DNA from: Geodermatophilus obscurus
GTDB lineage: Bacteria > Actinomycetota > Actinomycetes > Mycobacteriales > Geodermatophilaceae
Reading direction: 5' to 3'
NCBI RefSeq assembly: GCF_900115395.1
Contig: NZ_FOWE01000005.1
Coordinates: 351,817 to 415,816, forward strand
DNA length: 64,000 bases
Below, in pieces: positions 8,029-15,715 of the stretch. How positions within the stretch are numbered: the first letter of the stretch is position 1; each line of letters opens with the position of its first letter. The position numbers and the translations under genes are program-made. The notes beneath the pieces were generated by a model that was given only the letters and a program-made list of their open reading frames with translations, was not told where the DNA came from and did no database searches.

Positions 8029-9129
8029 ATGTCGGGGCACGGGCGCGCCCGCCGCTGGGCGGTCCTCGCCGCGCTGGTCGCCGTCCTCTGCGCCCTGCCG
8101 GCCGTCGTCGGCGCGCTGCCGGCCGACGACGCCGACGTCCCCGCGGCTGACCTGCGCGACGCCGTCCTCGCCAGTGCCGGCGTCGGCTTCTCCGGCTACG
8201 CGGTCTCGGCCGGCGGGCTCACCCTGCCGGTCAGCGACCAGCTGCCGGCCGTCGCCGACCTGCTCAGCGACCGCGTGCAGCTGCGGGTGTGGTGGCGCGG
8301 CGAGGACGAGCAACGGGTCGACGTCCTGACCGCGGCGGGGGAGACCGGCGTGCACACCGACCCGGCCGGCACCTGGACGTGGGAGTACGAGTCGGCCACC
8401 GCCGAGCGGACGCGGCCGGCGCCGCTCGCGCTGCCCGCCCCGCCGGACCTGGTGCCGGCCGCCCTGGGCCGGCGGCTGCTGTCGGAGGCCGCCGACGACG
8501 AGCTGTCGCGCATCGGCGCGCGCCGGGTCGCCGGGCGGGACGCGCTGGGTCTGCGGCTGGTCCCGGCCGCGGCGGCGTCGTCTGTGGCCCACGTCGACGT
8601 GTGGGCCGACGCCGCGACCGGCCTGCCGCTCGCCGTGGAGGTGGTCGCCGACGGGGCCTCCGCGCCCGCCCTGGACACCCGCTTCCTCGACCTGGACCCG
8701 AGCCCGCCCCCGGCCGCCGTCGTCGGCTTCACCCCGCCGGCGGGTGCCCGCGTCCGGGAGGGCCGGGACGTCGGCGGGCTGCTCGACGAGGCCGGCAGCC
8801 GGCTGCCCGCGGCGCGGTTGCCGGACACGCTGGCCGGCCTGCCCCGCCGCGACCTGGCCGGCGCGCCGGCGGCGGTGGGGGTCTACGGCGGCGGGGTGAC
8901 CCTGCTGGTGGTGGCGCCGGTGCCCCACCGGCTGGCCTCCGCGCTGCGCGCCGCGCTCGCGGCCGCCCCGGACGCGGTCGCCGACGAGCGGGGTACCCGG
9001 GTCGCGGCCGGGCCGCTCGGCCTCGTGCTCGTCGAGCCGCCGGGCCGCGGCGCGCACCTGCTCACCGGGACCGTCACCCTCGACGCGCTCGCCGACGCCG
9101 CCGCCGTGCTGGGGAGGGCGCCCGCGTGA
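8029..9129 (+). CDS. Exported LolA/RseB-like protein
   Basis: This 366-residue protein starts with an Arg-rich segment and a hydrophobic helix (RRWAVLAALVAVLCALPAVVGALPADD), a signal peptide or anchor. The body reads as a lipoprotein-carrier/RseB-like beta fold: VQLRVWWRGEDEQRVDVLTAAGETGVH, TWTWEYESATAERT, a GRDALGLRLVP strand and LPLAVEVVADG. It is translationally coupled (GTGA at 9126) to an ABC ATPase and permease, an arrangement I associate with actinobacterial exporter operons. A role in sensing or handing over an envelope substrate for that transporter is inference. TAGCGT, 8 bases before the ATG, could be a leaderless -10 box. Confidence 0.7.
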   Translation: MSGHGRARRWAVLAALVAVLCALPAVVGALPADDADVPAADLRDAVLASAGVGFSGYAVSAGGLTLPVSDQLPAVADLLSDRVQLRVWWRGEDEQRVDVLTAAGETGVHTDPAGTWTWEYESATAERTRPAPLALPAPPDLVPAALGRRLLSEAADDELSRIGARRVAGRDALGLRLVPAAAASSVAHVDVWADAATGLPLAVEVVADGASAPALDTRFLDLDPSPPPAAVVGFTPPAGARVREGRDVGGLLDEAGSRLPAARLPDTLAGLPRRDLAGAPAAVGVYGGGVTLLVVAPVPHRLASALRAALAAAPDAVADERGTRVAAGPLGLVLVEPPGRGAHLLTGTVTLDALADAAAVLGRAPA

Positions 9130-10043
9130 GCTCGGTGATCGTCACCCGCGGCCTGGTCAAGCAGTTCGGCCGGGTCCGCGCCGTGGACGGGATCGACCTC
9201 GACGTCGGCGCCGGCGACGTCTACGGCTTCCTCGGCGCCAACGGCTCGGGCAAGACGACGACGGTGCGGATGCTGCTCGGCCTGGTGCTGCCCACCCGCG
9301 GGGAGGTGGAGCTGCTCGGCCAGCGGATGCCACGCGCCGGCCGGCGGGTGCTGCCGCGGGTGGGTGCGCTCGTCGAGGGCCCGGCGCACCACCGGCACCT
9401 GTCCGGCGCCGCGAACCTGGCGCTGCTCGACGCCGCCGGGCCCGGCGGCCGGCGCCGGGACCGGAGGCGGCGGATCGCCGAGGTGCTCGACCAGGTGGGC
9501 CTGGGCGGGGTGGGACGGCGGCCGGTCGGCGCCTACTCCCTCGGCATGCGGCAGCGCCTGGGCCTGGCCGGTGCGCTGATGCGCCGCCCGGAGCTGCTGG
9601 TCCTCGACGAGCCGACCAACGGGCTCGACCCGCAGGGCATCGCCGAGGTCCGGGAGCTGCTGCTCGACCTGCACCGCGGCGGGACGACGGTGTTCCTCTC
9701 CAGCCACCTGCTCGCCGAGGTGGAGCAGCTGTGCAGTCGCGTCGGCGTGCTCGACCGCGGCCGCATGGTGCTGCAGGACGAGATGACCCGCCTGACCGCC
9801 CCCACCGGCGCGACCGTGGTGGAGACGCCGGAGCCCGGGCGGGTGCGCGCGGTCCTCGACGGCCGGGTGCTGGCCGCCTCCGGCGAGCGGGTGGTGGTCC
9901 GCGGGGCCGACCCGGCGGAGGTCAACGCGCTGCTGGTGGGCGCCGGTGTGCCGGTGACCGGGCTGGCCCTGCAGCGGCCCACCCTGGAGGAGGTCGTGCT
10001 CGCCGCGGCGGGCACCAGCGCCGACCGGGTGGAGCGGGCGTGA
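9126..10043 (+). CDS. ABC transporter ATP-binding protein
   Basis: This nucleotide-binding subunit (305 residues) has Walker A FLGANGSGKTTT (about residues 36-47), signature YSLGMRQRLG, Walker B LLVLDEPTNGLDPQG and the switch histidine in VFLSSHLLAEVEQL. The DRG...L tail and the ~85-residue C-terminal extension are typical of the CcmA/NatA class that pairs with ABC-2 permeases. It overlaps its neighbours on both sides (GTGA junctions at 9126 and 10040), so the three genes form one translational unit. The substrate is not evident. Confidence 0.93.
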   Translation: MSSVIVTRGLVKQFGRVRAVDGIDLDVGAGDVYGFLGANGSGKTTTVRMLLGLVLPTRGEVELLGQRMPRAGRRVLPRVGALVEGPAHHRHLSGAANLALLDAAGPGGRRRDRRRRIAEVLDQVGLGGVGRRPVGAYSLGMRQRLGLAGALMRRPELLVLDEPTNGLDPQGIAEVRELLLDLHRGGTTVFLSSHLLAEVEQLCSRVGVLDRGRMVLQDEMTRLTAPTGATVVETPEPGRVRAVLDGRVLAASGERVVVRGADPAEVNALLVGAGVPVTGLALQRPTLEEVVLAAAGTSADRVERA

Positions 10044-10849
10044 TCGGTGTCGAGCTGTCGAAGATGTTCCGCCGGCCACGGACCTGGACGACGATCGCCG
10101 TCCTCAACGCGCTGCCGGTGCTGGTGGCCGTGCTGCTGCGGCTCACCGACCTCGCGCCGCGGCCGGGGGAGGGGCCGCCGTTCCTGTCGGCGGTGCTGAC
10201 CAACGGGGCGCTGTTCCCGCTGGCGGCGCTGGCGATCGTGCTGCCGCTGTTCCTGCCGATCGCCGTCGCGGTGGTCAGCGGGGACGCCGTCGCCGGGGAG
10301 GCGCAGGCCGGGACGCTGCGGTACCTGCTGGCCCGCCCCGCCGGCCGCACGCGGCTGCTGGTCGCCAAGCTGGTCGCGGTGCTGGCCTTCGTCGTCGTGA
10401 CCGTGGTGGTGGTGGCCGCGGTCGGCTTCGTCACCGGCACGCTGCTGTTCGACGCGCAGCCGGTGGGCGGCACGTCGGTGTCGGGCACCTCGCTGACGCA
10501 GGAGGAGCTGGCCGGGCGCACGCTGCTGGCCATCGGCTACGTGGCGGTGTCGATGCTCGGCGTCGCGGCGTTCGGGCTGTTCTTCTCCACGCTCACCGAC
10601 TCGCCGCTGGCCGCCGCGCTCGGCGCCCTGGCGGTGCTGGTGACGTCGTCGCTGCTGTTCACCCTCGACGCCGCCTCACCGGTCGCGCCCTACCTGCCGA
10701 CCCGCTACTGGCTGGCGTTCGTCGACCTGTTCCGCGACCCGGTCCTGTGGCGCGACGTGGTACGCGGGCTGGCGCTGCAGGGCGTCTACGTCGGGGTGCT
10801 GCTGACCGCGGCGTGGGCCAACTTCACCACCAAGGACGTCACGAGCTGA
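10040..10849 (+). CDS. ABC-2 type transporter permease
   Basis: This membrane subunit (269 residues) has about six hydrophobic helices, for example TTIAVLNALPVLVAVLL, LFPLAALAIVLPLFLPIAVAVV, VAVLAFVVVTVVVVAAVGFV, and a last helix GVYVGVLLTAAWANF. The motif GEAQAGTLRYLLARPAGRTRLLVAKLV is the cytoplasmic loop typical of NatB/ABC-2 permeases. It forms an exporter with the ATPase encoded just upstream. Its 3' end overlaps the convergent regulator gene at 10839 by 11 bases. Confidence 0.88.
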   Translation: MIGVELSKMFRRPRTWTTIAVLNALPVLVAVLLRLTDLAPRPGEGPPFLSAVLTNGALFPLAALAIVLPLFLPIAVAVVSGDAVAGEAQAGTLRYLLARPAGRTRLLVAKLVAVLAFVVVTVVVVAAVGFVTGTLLFDAQPVGGTSVSGTSLTQEELAGRTLLAIGYVAVSMLGVAAFGLFFSTLTDSPLAAALGALAVLVTSSLLFTLDAASPVAPYLPTRYWLAFVDLFRDPVLWRDVVRGLALQGVYVGVLLTAAWANFTTKDVTS

Positions 10850-11678
10850 ACGACTGCGCGCCGATCACCGACAGCAGCGCGAGCTTCTCGGCGCTCTCGC
10901 TGCCCGGCGCCGCGGTCAGCACCAGCAGCACCTGCGCCTGGTTCTCGGTGAACAGCGCCTGGCAGTCGACGTCGATCTCGCCGAGCTCCGGGTGCACCAG
11001 GGTCTTCGCGTCGTCGAACCGGCGGGCCACCTCGTGCTGCTCCCACACCGCGGCGAACTCGGGGCTCGCGGCCAGCAGCCGGCGCACGATCTCCGCCGCC
11101 CGGGGGTCGGTCCCGCCCGCGCTGAGCGCCGCGCGCAGCCCCGCCGCCTGCAGCCGGCTCTGGTGGGCGTGGTCCCGCTCGGGGTACCGGCTGCGGGCGC
11201 CGGGGTCGGTGAACCACCGGTAGAAGGCGCTGCGGGCCAGGCCGGTGTGGCGGGTCTCGTCACCGAGCAGGGCGGTGGCCATCCGGTTCTGCAGCAGCGT
11301 GTCGCCGAGGTCGGAGAGCACCAGCGCCGGGGTGTCGGCCAGCCGGTCGAAGACCCGCTGCAGCGCCGGTGCCACGTGCTCCGAGCGGCGCACCCGCAGC
11401 GGCGCGGAGGAGCCGGCGAGCCGGAACAGGTGGTCGCGCTCGTCGAGGGTCAGCCGCAGCGCCCGGGCGATCGCCGTCAGCATCTGCTCCGACGGCTGCG
11501 GGCCGCGCTGCTGCTCCAGCCGCGTCCAGTAGTCGGCCGACATCCCCACCAGCGCGGCGACCTCCTCGCGGCGCAGCCCGCTGGTCCGCCGGCGCGGACC
11601 GGCGACCAGGCCGACGTCGGCCGGCTGCAGGGCCTCGCGGCGGCGGCGGAGGAAGTCGGCGAGCAGGGGGCGGTCCAC
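10839..11678 (-). CDS. MmyB-like helix-turn-helix transcriptional regulator
   Basis: This 279-residue regulator has an N-terminal XRE-type helix-turn-helix (TSGLRREEVAALVGMSADYWTRLEQ, about residues 33-57). It is followed by the MmyB ligand-binding domain with LSDLGDTLLQNRMATALLGD, RSAFYRWFTDPGARSRYP and HPELGEIDVDCQALF. Such proteins usually repress a divergent oxidoreductase gene. The dehydrogenase at 11802 is divergent, with 123 bases between, so it is the likely target; the ligand is unknown. The GTG at 11678 is used, since no ATG fits the domain start. Confidence 0.9.
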   Translation of the reverse strand: MDRPLLADFLRRRREALQPADVGLVAGPRRRTSGLRREEVAALVGMSADYWTRLEQQRGPQPSEQMLTAIARALRLTLDERDHLFRLAGSSAPLRVRRSEHVAPALQRVFDRLADTPALVLSDLGDTLLQNRMATALLGDETRHTGLARSAFYRWFTDPGARSRYPERDHAHQSRLQAAGLRAALSAGGTDPRAAEIVRRLLAASPEFAAVWEQHEVARRFDDAKTLVHPELGEIDVDCQALFTENQAQVLLVLTAAPGSESAEKLALLSVIGAQSFSS

Positions 11679-11801
11679 GCGTCCATCCTCGCCGCCTCGC
11701 GTCCGCCCATCCAGGGACCGCCGGTCCCCGGACAGGTGCTCTCTGCCGCGCGGGCGCCGGGCGCCGCAGGGTGGGGACACCGACACAAGAGGGAGGTCCC
11801 C

Positions 11802-12551
11802 ATGGACACCAGCGGGAAGACCGTGCTCGTCGCCGGCGGCACCTCGGGCATCGGCCTGGGCCTGGCGCTGCGGCTGCAGGCGGCGGGCAGCAGCGTCGTC
11901 GTCGCCGGGCGGCGCCAGGAGGAGCTCGACCGGATCGCGCAGGCGCACGCGGGTATCGGGACGGCGGTGCTCGACGTCACCGACCCCGCGTCGATCACCG
12001 CGTGCGCGGCCGCCGTGACGGCCGCCCACCCCGGGCTCGACGTGCTCGTCGCGATGGCCGGGATCATGCTGCCCGAGGACCTGCGCGACCCGGCGCACCT
12101 GGCCACCGCCGAGGCGACGGTGACCACCAACCTGCTCGGTCCGATGCGGCTGACGGCCGCGTTCCTGCCGCACCTGCTCCAGCGTCCCTCGGCCGCCGTC
12201 GTCACCGTCTCCTCCGGGCTGGCTTTCGTGCCCCTGCCGGCCACGCCGACCTACAGCGCGACGAAGGCGGCGGTCCACTCGTGGACGCAGAGCCTGCGGG
12301 TGCAGCTGGCCGGCACCTCCGTGGAGGTCCTCGAGCTGGTGCCGCCGGCGGTGCGGACGTCGCTCATGGGCCAGGACGCCGCGGGCGCCGGCATGCCGCT
12401 CGAGGACTACCTCGACGGCGTCATGACCGTCCTGCGCGAGCAACCCGACGCCACCGAGGTGCGCGTGCCGGAGGTGGAGTTCCTGCGGTGGGCCGAGGTC
12501 CGCGGCACGCACGGCGAGGTCCTGGCGCAGCTCAGCTCACGGAGCCACTGA
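11802..12551 (+). CDS. Short-chain dehydrogenase/reductase
   Basis: This 249-residue SDR has the NAD(P) motif VAGGTSGIGLGLA (about residues 10-22), VLDVTD, the AMAGIM segment in place of NNAG, and the catalytic Ser and YxxxK (SSGLAF then TYSATKAAVHS). It resembles the DltE/YdfG-like oxidoreductases often controlled by an adjacent MmyB regulator. A good ribosome site (GGGAGGT) lies before ATG 11802. The last 20 bases overlap the convergent gene ending at 12532. Substrate unknown. Confidence 0.92.
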   Translation: MDTSGKTVLVAGGTSGIGLGLALRLQAAGSSVVVAGRRQEELDRIAQAHAGIGTAVLDVTDPASITACAAAVTAAHPGLDVLVAMAGIMLPEDLRDPAHLATAEATVTTNLLGPMRLTAAFLPHLLQRPSAAVVTVSSGLAFVPLPATPTYSATKAAVHSWTQSLRVQLAGTSVEVLELVPPAVRTSLMGQDAAGAGMPLEDYLDGVMTVLREQPDATEVRVPEVEFLRWAEVRGTHGEVLAQLSSRSH

Positions 12552-13134
12552 CGCCGGGCGCCGCCGGTCCCGCCGCCGGTCCCGCCGCCCGGACCGCCGC
12601 CCGCCGGCCGAGGAAGGCCACCAGGCGGTCCTCGGCCGGGGCGGTCGCCGGCAGGTCCACGGGCGCGGCGAACAGCTCCGGCCGCACGCCGGCGGGCAGC
12701 AGCGACGACGCCAGGGCGAGCACCTCGGCGGCCAGGCCCGGCGGCATCGGACGGCCGGAGCCGACAGCCGTGGCGACGTCCCAGCCGTGCGCCGTCAGCT
12801 CCACGGCCCCGTTCCGCGCAGCCGCGGTCGCCCGGCCGGCCCGGTCGCCGTCGGCCGCCGCCCGCGTGACGACGTCGAGCAGGTGGAGGAGGCGCTCCCC
12901 GGCCACGGCCACGGGGTCGGCGTCTCCGGACCGGGCCGGCCGTGGCAGCGCGAACTCCCCGGTGCGGACCAGGGTGGCCAGGCCGTCCGCGGCGTCGGCC
13001 AGGTGCAGCAGCAGGGCACGCAGGTCCCAGTCCGGGCACGGGGTGGGCCGGTCGAGGTCGGTCGCCCCGACCTCGGCCAGGCCCTCGAGCGCGTAGCCGG
13101 TGGCGCGGGCGAGGAGAGCAGTCCCGCCGGTCAC
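12532..13134 (-). CDS. TIGR03086-type, DinB-like/maleylpyruvate isomerase-fold protein
   Basis: This protein (200 residues) has the four-helix DinB/MDMPI layout: an N-terminal DRPTPCPDWDLRALLLHLADAADGLA segment, with the metal-site histidine in LLHL, and ELTAHGWDVATAVGSG in the second half. Family members often use mycothiol in actinobacteria. The start GTG 13134 overlaps the stop of the ArsR-SRPBCC gene as GTGA, so the two are co-translated; an enzyme in thiol-dependent detoxification controlled by that fusion is a reasonable guess. The C-terminus is a low-complexity Ala/Pro/Gly tail. Confidence 0.8.
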   Translation of the reverse strand: MTGGTALLARATGYALEGLAEVGATDLDRPTPCPDWDLRALLLHLADAADGLATLVRTGEFALPRPARSGDADPVAVAGERLLHLLDVVTRAAADGDRAGRATAAARNGAVELTAHGWDVATAVGSGRPMPPGLAAEVLALASSLLPAGVRPELFAAPVDLPATAPAEDRLVAFLGRRAAVRAAGPAAGPAAPGVSGSVS

Positions 13135-13952
13135 GCCGGCGCCGCCATCTCCCAGGGCGCCTCGGGCAGCACGTCGCCGGTCTCGAGCAGCGACTTGAGG
13201 TTGGCGAGGACGGCGGGCCAGCCGTGCGAGATCTCGCGCAGCGCCTGCCCGTCGGCGAGGTTCTCGTGGGTGACGGTGAGGCGGACGATCCCGGCGCCCG
13301 GCTCGAGGTCGAAGGTGACCACCGAGTCGCCGCCGGGCGGTTCTTCGCCGCCCGCGTCGCCGAAGGTCATGACCAGGCGGCGCGGGGGATCGGTCTCGAG
13401 GACCCGGCCACCGGCGTCGGCCTCGCCCGAGCCGTCGGTCCGGCGGTGCTCCCAGCGGCTGCCCGGCTGCCAGTCGGAGACGTTGGCGTGGCCCCAGTAG
13501 CGGGCGGTGAGGTCGGCGTCGGTGAGCGCCTGCCAGACCTGTCCGGGGGTGGCCCGGACGTAGGTGACGTAGACGTAGGTGGGGACCGGCTCGGACACGG
13601 CGAGCTCCTCTGCTGCGTCGCGGATGGCGGCCAGCGCCTGCAGGCGCGGCCGGTCGAACGTCGAGATCCAGCGCTCGCCGATCTCGGAGATCGCGGCCGG
13701 GTTGAGGAAGTGCAGCCGTTCGCGGCCGCGGCGGACGACGGTGACCAGCCCTGCGGAGACCAGGACGTCGAGGTGCTGCGTGGCCGACTGCCGCGCCATG
13801 CCCAGGCGCGCGCAGAGCTCGCCCAGCGTCTGGCCGTCCTGCTCGCGCAGCCGGTCGAGGAGCAGCCGGCGCGTGCGGTCGGCCAGGGCCTTGAACACCG
13901 CGTCGACGTCCGGTGCGTCCACGTGTCCGATCATGCAGGCATCCACCTGCAT
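13131..13952 (-). CDS. ArsR-family regulator fused to an SRPBCC (AHSA1-like) domain
   Basis: This 273-residue protein joins a winged helix-turn-helix (VDAVFKALADRTRRLLLDRLRE, ELCARLGMARQSATQHLDVL, VRRGRERLHFLNPAAI; residues ~15-95) to an AHSA1/Bet v1-like ligand domain from about residue 125 (VYVTYVRATPGQVWQALTDADLTARYWGHANVSDW ... ISHGWPAVLANLKSLLETG). No metal-binding cysteine pair of classical ArsR is seen, so a hydrophobic ligand held in the SRPBCC cavity is more likely. ATG 13934 is an alternative start. It precedes the DinB-like gene with a GTGA overlap. Confidence 0.9.
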   Translation of the reverse strand: MQVDACMIGHVDAPDVDAVFKALADRTRRLLLDRLREQDGQTLGELCARLGMARQSATQHLDVLVSAGLVTVVRRGRERLHFLNPAAISEIGERWISTFDRPRLQALAAIRDAAEELAVSEPVPTYVYVTYVRATPGQVWQALTDADLTARYWGHANVSDWQPGSRWEHRRTDGSGEADAGGRVLETDPPRRLVMTFGDAGGEEPPGGDSVVTFDLEPGAGIVRLTVTHENLADGQALREISHGWPAVLANLKSLLETGDVLPEAPWEMAAPA

Positions 13953-14040
13953 GTGTCAACGCGCCGGTACTGGGACGTCCTCCCTCACCTCCGCGCGTCC
14001 TGGCTCACGCCCGCGCGTCCTGGCTCACGGTGGGCGGTGA

Positions 14041-14079
14041 GGGAGGACGCGCCACGATCAGGTCACCTGATCGTCGCGG
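14041..14079. repeat. 39-base intergenic repeat, second copy, with GATCAGG palindrome
   Basis: This copy matches 545-583 over most of its length and contains the perfect palindrome GATCAGGTCACCTGATC (14056-14072). It starts 8 bases past the lipase stop codon on the minus strand. GGGAGGAC at 14041 can pair with GTCCTCCC at 13977-13984. Terminator-like use is inferred from this placement. The region 13953-14040 holds only related CGCGTCCTGGCTCAC repeats. Confidence 0.7.
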
Positions 14080-14087
14080 CCGCCGGC

Positions 14088-14897
14088 TCAGCCGCCCAGG
14101 CGGGCGCAGTCGGCCGGGCCGAGGGGCACCGGGTCGCCGGCCGCCAGCTGGGCGACCACCATCGCCTGCACCAGCGGGTCGCGGGGGAGCCCGCCGTGCC
14201 CCACCTGCGCGCCCGCGCAGACCGACTGCACCTCCAGCTCGAGGGCGCCGTCGAGGCGGGCGGACTCCGGCGGGGTGACCGTCTCGTCCCGCGCCGTCCA
14301 GATCGAGACCCAGGTCGGCCCGTCCGGCGTCTCGTCCCCGCCGTTGAGCTCCGCCAGCAGGTCGCTGTCGGTGGCCAGCTGCCGGCACGCCTCGGGACAC
14401 GAACCGGGGGCGACCCGGGTGGCGAGGTCGGCGAGGGTGGTGCCGTGGTGCGGTGAGCCGAGCGTGACCACCCGCCGCGCGACGCCGGCGCCGCCGTCTG
14501 CCACCCACAGCCGGGCGACCACCCCGCCCGCCGAGTAGCCGACGACGTCGACGCTCTCGGCGCCGGTCCGCGCCAGAGCCGCGTCGGCGGCCTCGTCCAG
14601 CGCGACGGCGGCCTGCGCGAGGTCGCCGGTGCCGTCGCCGGGCAGCGCGACGACGGAGGCGTCGCGGCCCTCGGCGGTCAGCCGGTCGGCCAGCGACGAC
14701 AGCGAGCCGGTGCCTCCGCCGTACCCGGGGACCAGCAGCACCGGGCCCGGCTCCTCCTGCGACACCGGTGCGGCCGGCGCGGCCCCGCCGTCCCGGCCGG
14801 CGAGGACCAGCACCGTGGCGGCGACGGCGGCCGCGACGACGAGCGCGAGCAGGACCAGCAGCAGACGGCGGCGGGCGGGGGCGAGGCCGGCGAGCAC
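14088..14897 (-). CDS. Secreted or membrane-anchored lipase/esterase (alpha/beta hydrolase)
   Basis: This 269-residue protein has an N-terminal anchor (RRRLLLVLLALVVAAAVAATVLVLAG), then VLLVPGYGGGTGSLSSLADRL with the oxyanion region, the nucleophile elbow VGYSAGGVVARLW, a catalytic Asp candidate in TARDETVTPPESARL, and His in GAQVGHGGLPRDP. This layout matches the class-2/LipB-like lipases of actinobacteria. GTG 14897 is chosen because it lies directly before the anchor; more upstream starts overlap the divergent gene at 14953. The substrate is unknown. Confidence 0.85.
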   Translation of the reverse strand: MLAGLAPARRRLLLVLLALVVAAAVAATVLVLAGRDGGAAPAAPVSQEEPGPVLLVPGYGGGTGSLSSLADRLTAEGRDASVVALPGDGTGDLAQAAVALDEAADAALARTGAESVDVVGYSAGGVVARLWVADGGAGVARRVVTLGSPHHGTTLADLATRVAPGSCPEACRQLATDSDLLAELNGGDETPDGPTWVSIWTARDETVTPPESARLDGALELEVQSVCAGAQVGHGGLPRDPLVQAMVVAQLAAGDPVPLGPADCARLGG

Positions 14898-14952
14898 CTC
14901 CCCACTGTCCCCGGTCCCGCCGGAGGGTGGCGCTGCCGGGGAGACTGCCCGC

Positions 14953-15636
14953 GTGCTGAGCCGTGAGGAGTACCTCGCCGAGTGGTCGCGCTGGCACGGC
15001 GGCACCGACCCGTCGGCCAGCCGGCTGGTGCACGGCTGGCTGTCGCTGGCCTACCGGCTGGCCCGGGCGGTGTCCTGGATGCCGCCGCTGGCCGCCACCG
15101 CGCTCGGCCTGCTGGTGGCGCTGGCGGCGATCGGCCCGGCGCTGGCGGGCGGCGCGTGGCTCGTCGCCGCGGGCCTGCTGGTGGGGCTCTCGGGCCTCCT
15201 CGACTCCCTCGACGGCGCACTCGCGCTGGCCGGCGGACGGGCCTCGCGCCGCGGCTACGTGCTCGACTCCGCCGTCGACCGGCTCACCGAGGCGGGGTAC
15301 GCGGTGGCGCTGTGGGCGGCCGGCGCGCCGGGCTGGCTGGCCGCCGTCTTCGGGGCGCTGTGCTGGCTGCCGGACTACCTGCGGGCCCGGGCCGGGCAGG
15401 CCGGCGTCGCCGAGACCGGGTCCATCTCGGTGTGGGAGCGGCCCACCCGGGTCGTGATGACCGGCTTCACCGTCGGGGGCGCCGGCATCGTCGCCGCGAC
15501 CGGGCTGGACGCCGTCGCCGGGGTGGCCGACGGCCCCGCGGTCGTGGTGACCACCGGCGCCGCCGTCGGCGCGGTGCTCGGGCTGGTGGGGACCGCCCAG
15601 CTGGGGGTCTCGCTGCGCCGCGCGCTGGGGGAGTGA
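14953..15636 (+). CDS. CDP-alcohol phosphatidyltransferase family membrane protein
   Basis: This membrane protein (227 residues) carries the catalytic aspartates of the family: D84xxD87G ... G101xxxD105xxxD109, within DSLDGALA and RRGYVLDSAVDRLTE. The Arg that follows the conserved Ala in the usual D-x2-D-G-x2-A-R motif is replaced by Leu here. Five to six hydrophobic helices follow. The family transfers a phospho-alcohol headgroup to diacylglycerol or similar acceptors, making phospholipids such as phosphatidylinositol-phosphate or cardiolipin. Which alcohol is used cannot be told, and the Arg substitution weakens a confident enzymatic call. Confidence 0.82.
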   Translation: MLSREEYLAEWSRWHGGTDPSASRLVHGWLSLAYRLARAVSWMPPLAATALGLLVALAAIGPALAGGAWLVAAGLLVGLSGLLDSLDGALALAGGRASRRGYVLDSAVDRLTEAGYAVALWAAGAPGWLAAVFGALCWLPDYLRARAGQAGVAETGSISVWERPTRVVMTGFTVGGAGIVAATGLDAVAGVADGPAVVVTTGAAVGAVLGLVGTAQLGVSLRRALGE

Positions 15637-15671
15637 CCGACGCCGGGCGGCGGGCGCACCCGGGCGCCTCT

Positions 15672-15677
15672 TAGGGT
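15672..15677 (+). promoter_or_regulatory. -10 box of the adenosine kinase gene
   Basis: TAGGGT lies 38 bases before GTG 15716, leaving a short leader with a CAGGAG ribosome site. Confidence 0.4.
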
Positions 15678-15715
15678 TGCGCTGCCAGCCGTCGGCCCGT
15701 CCACCAGGAGCCCCC

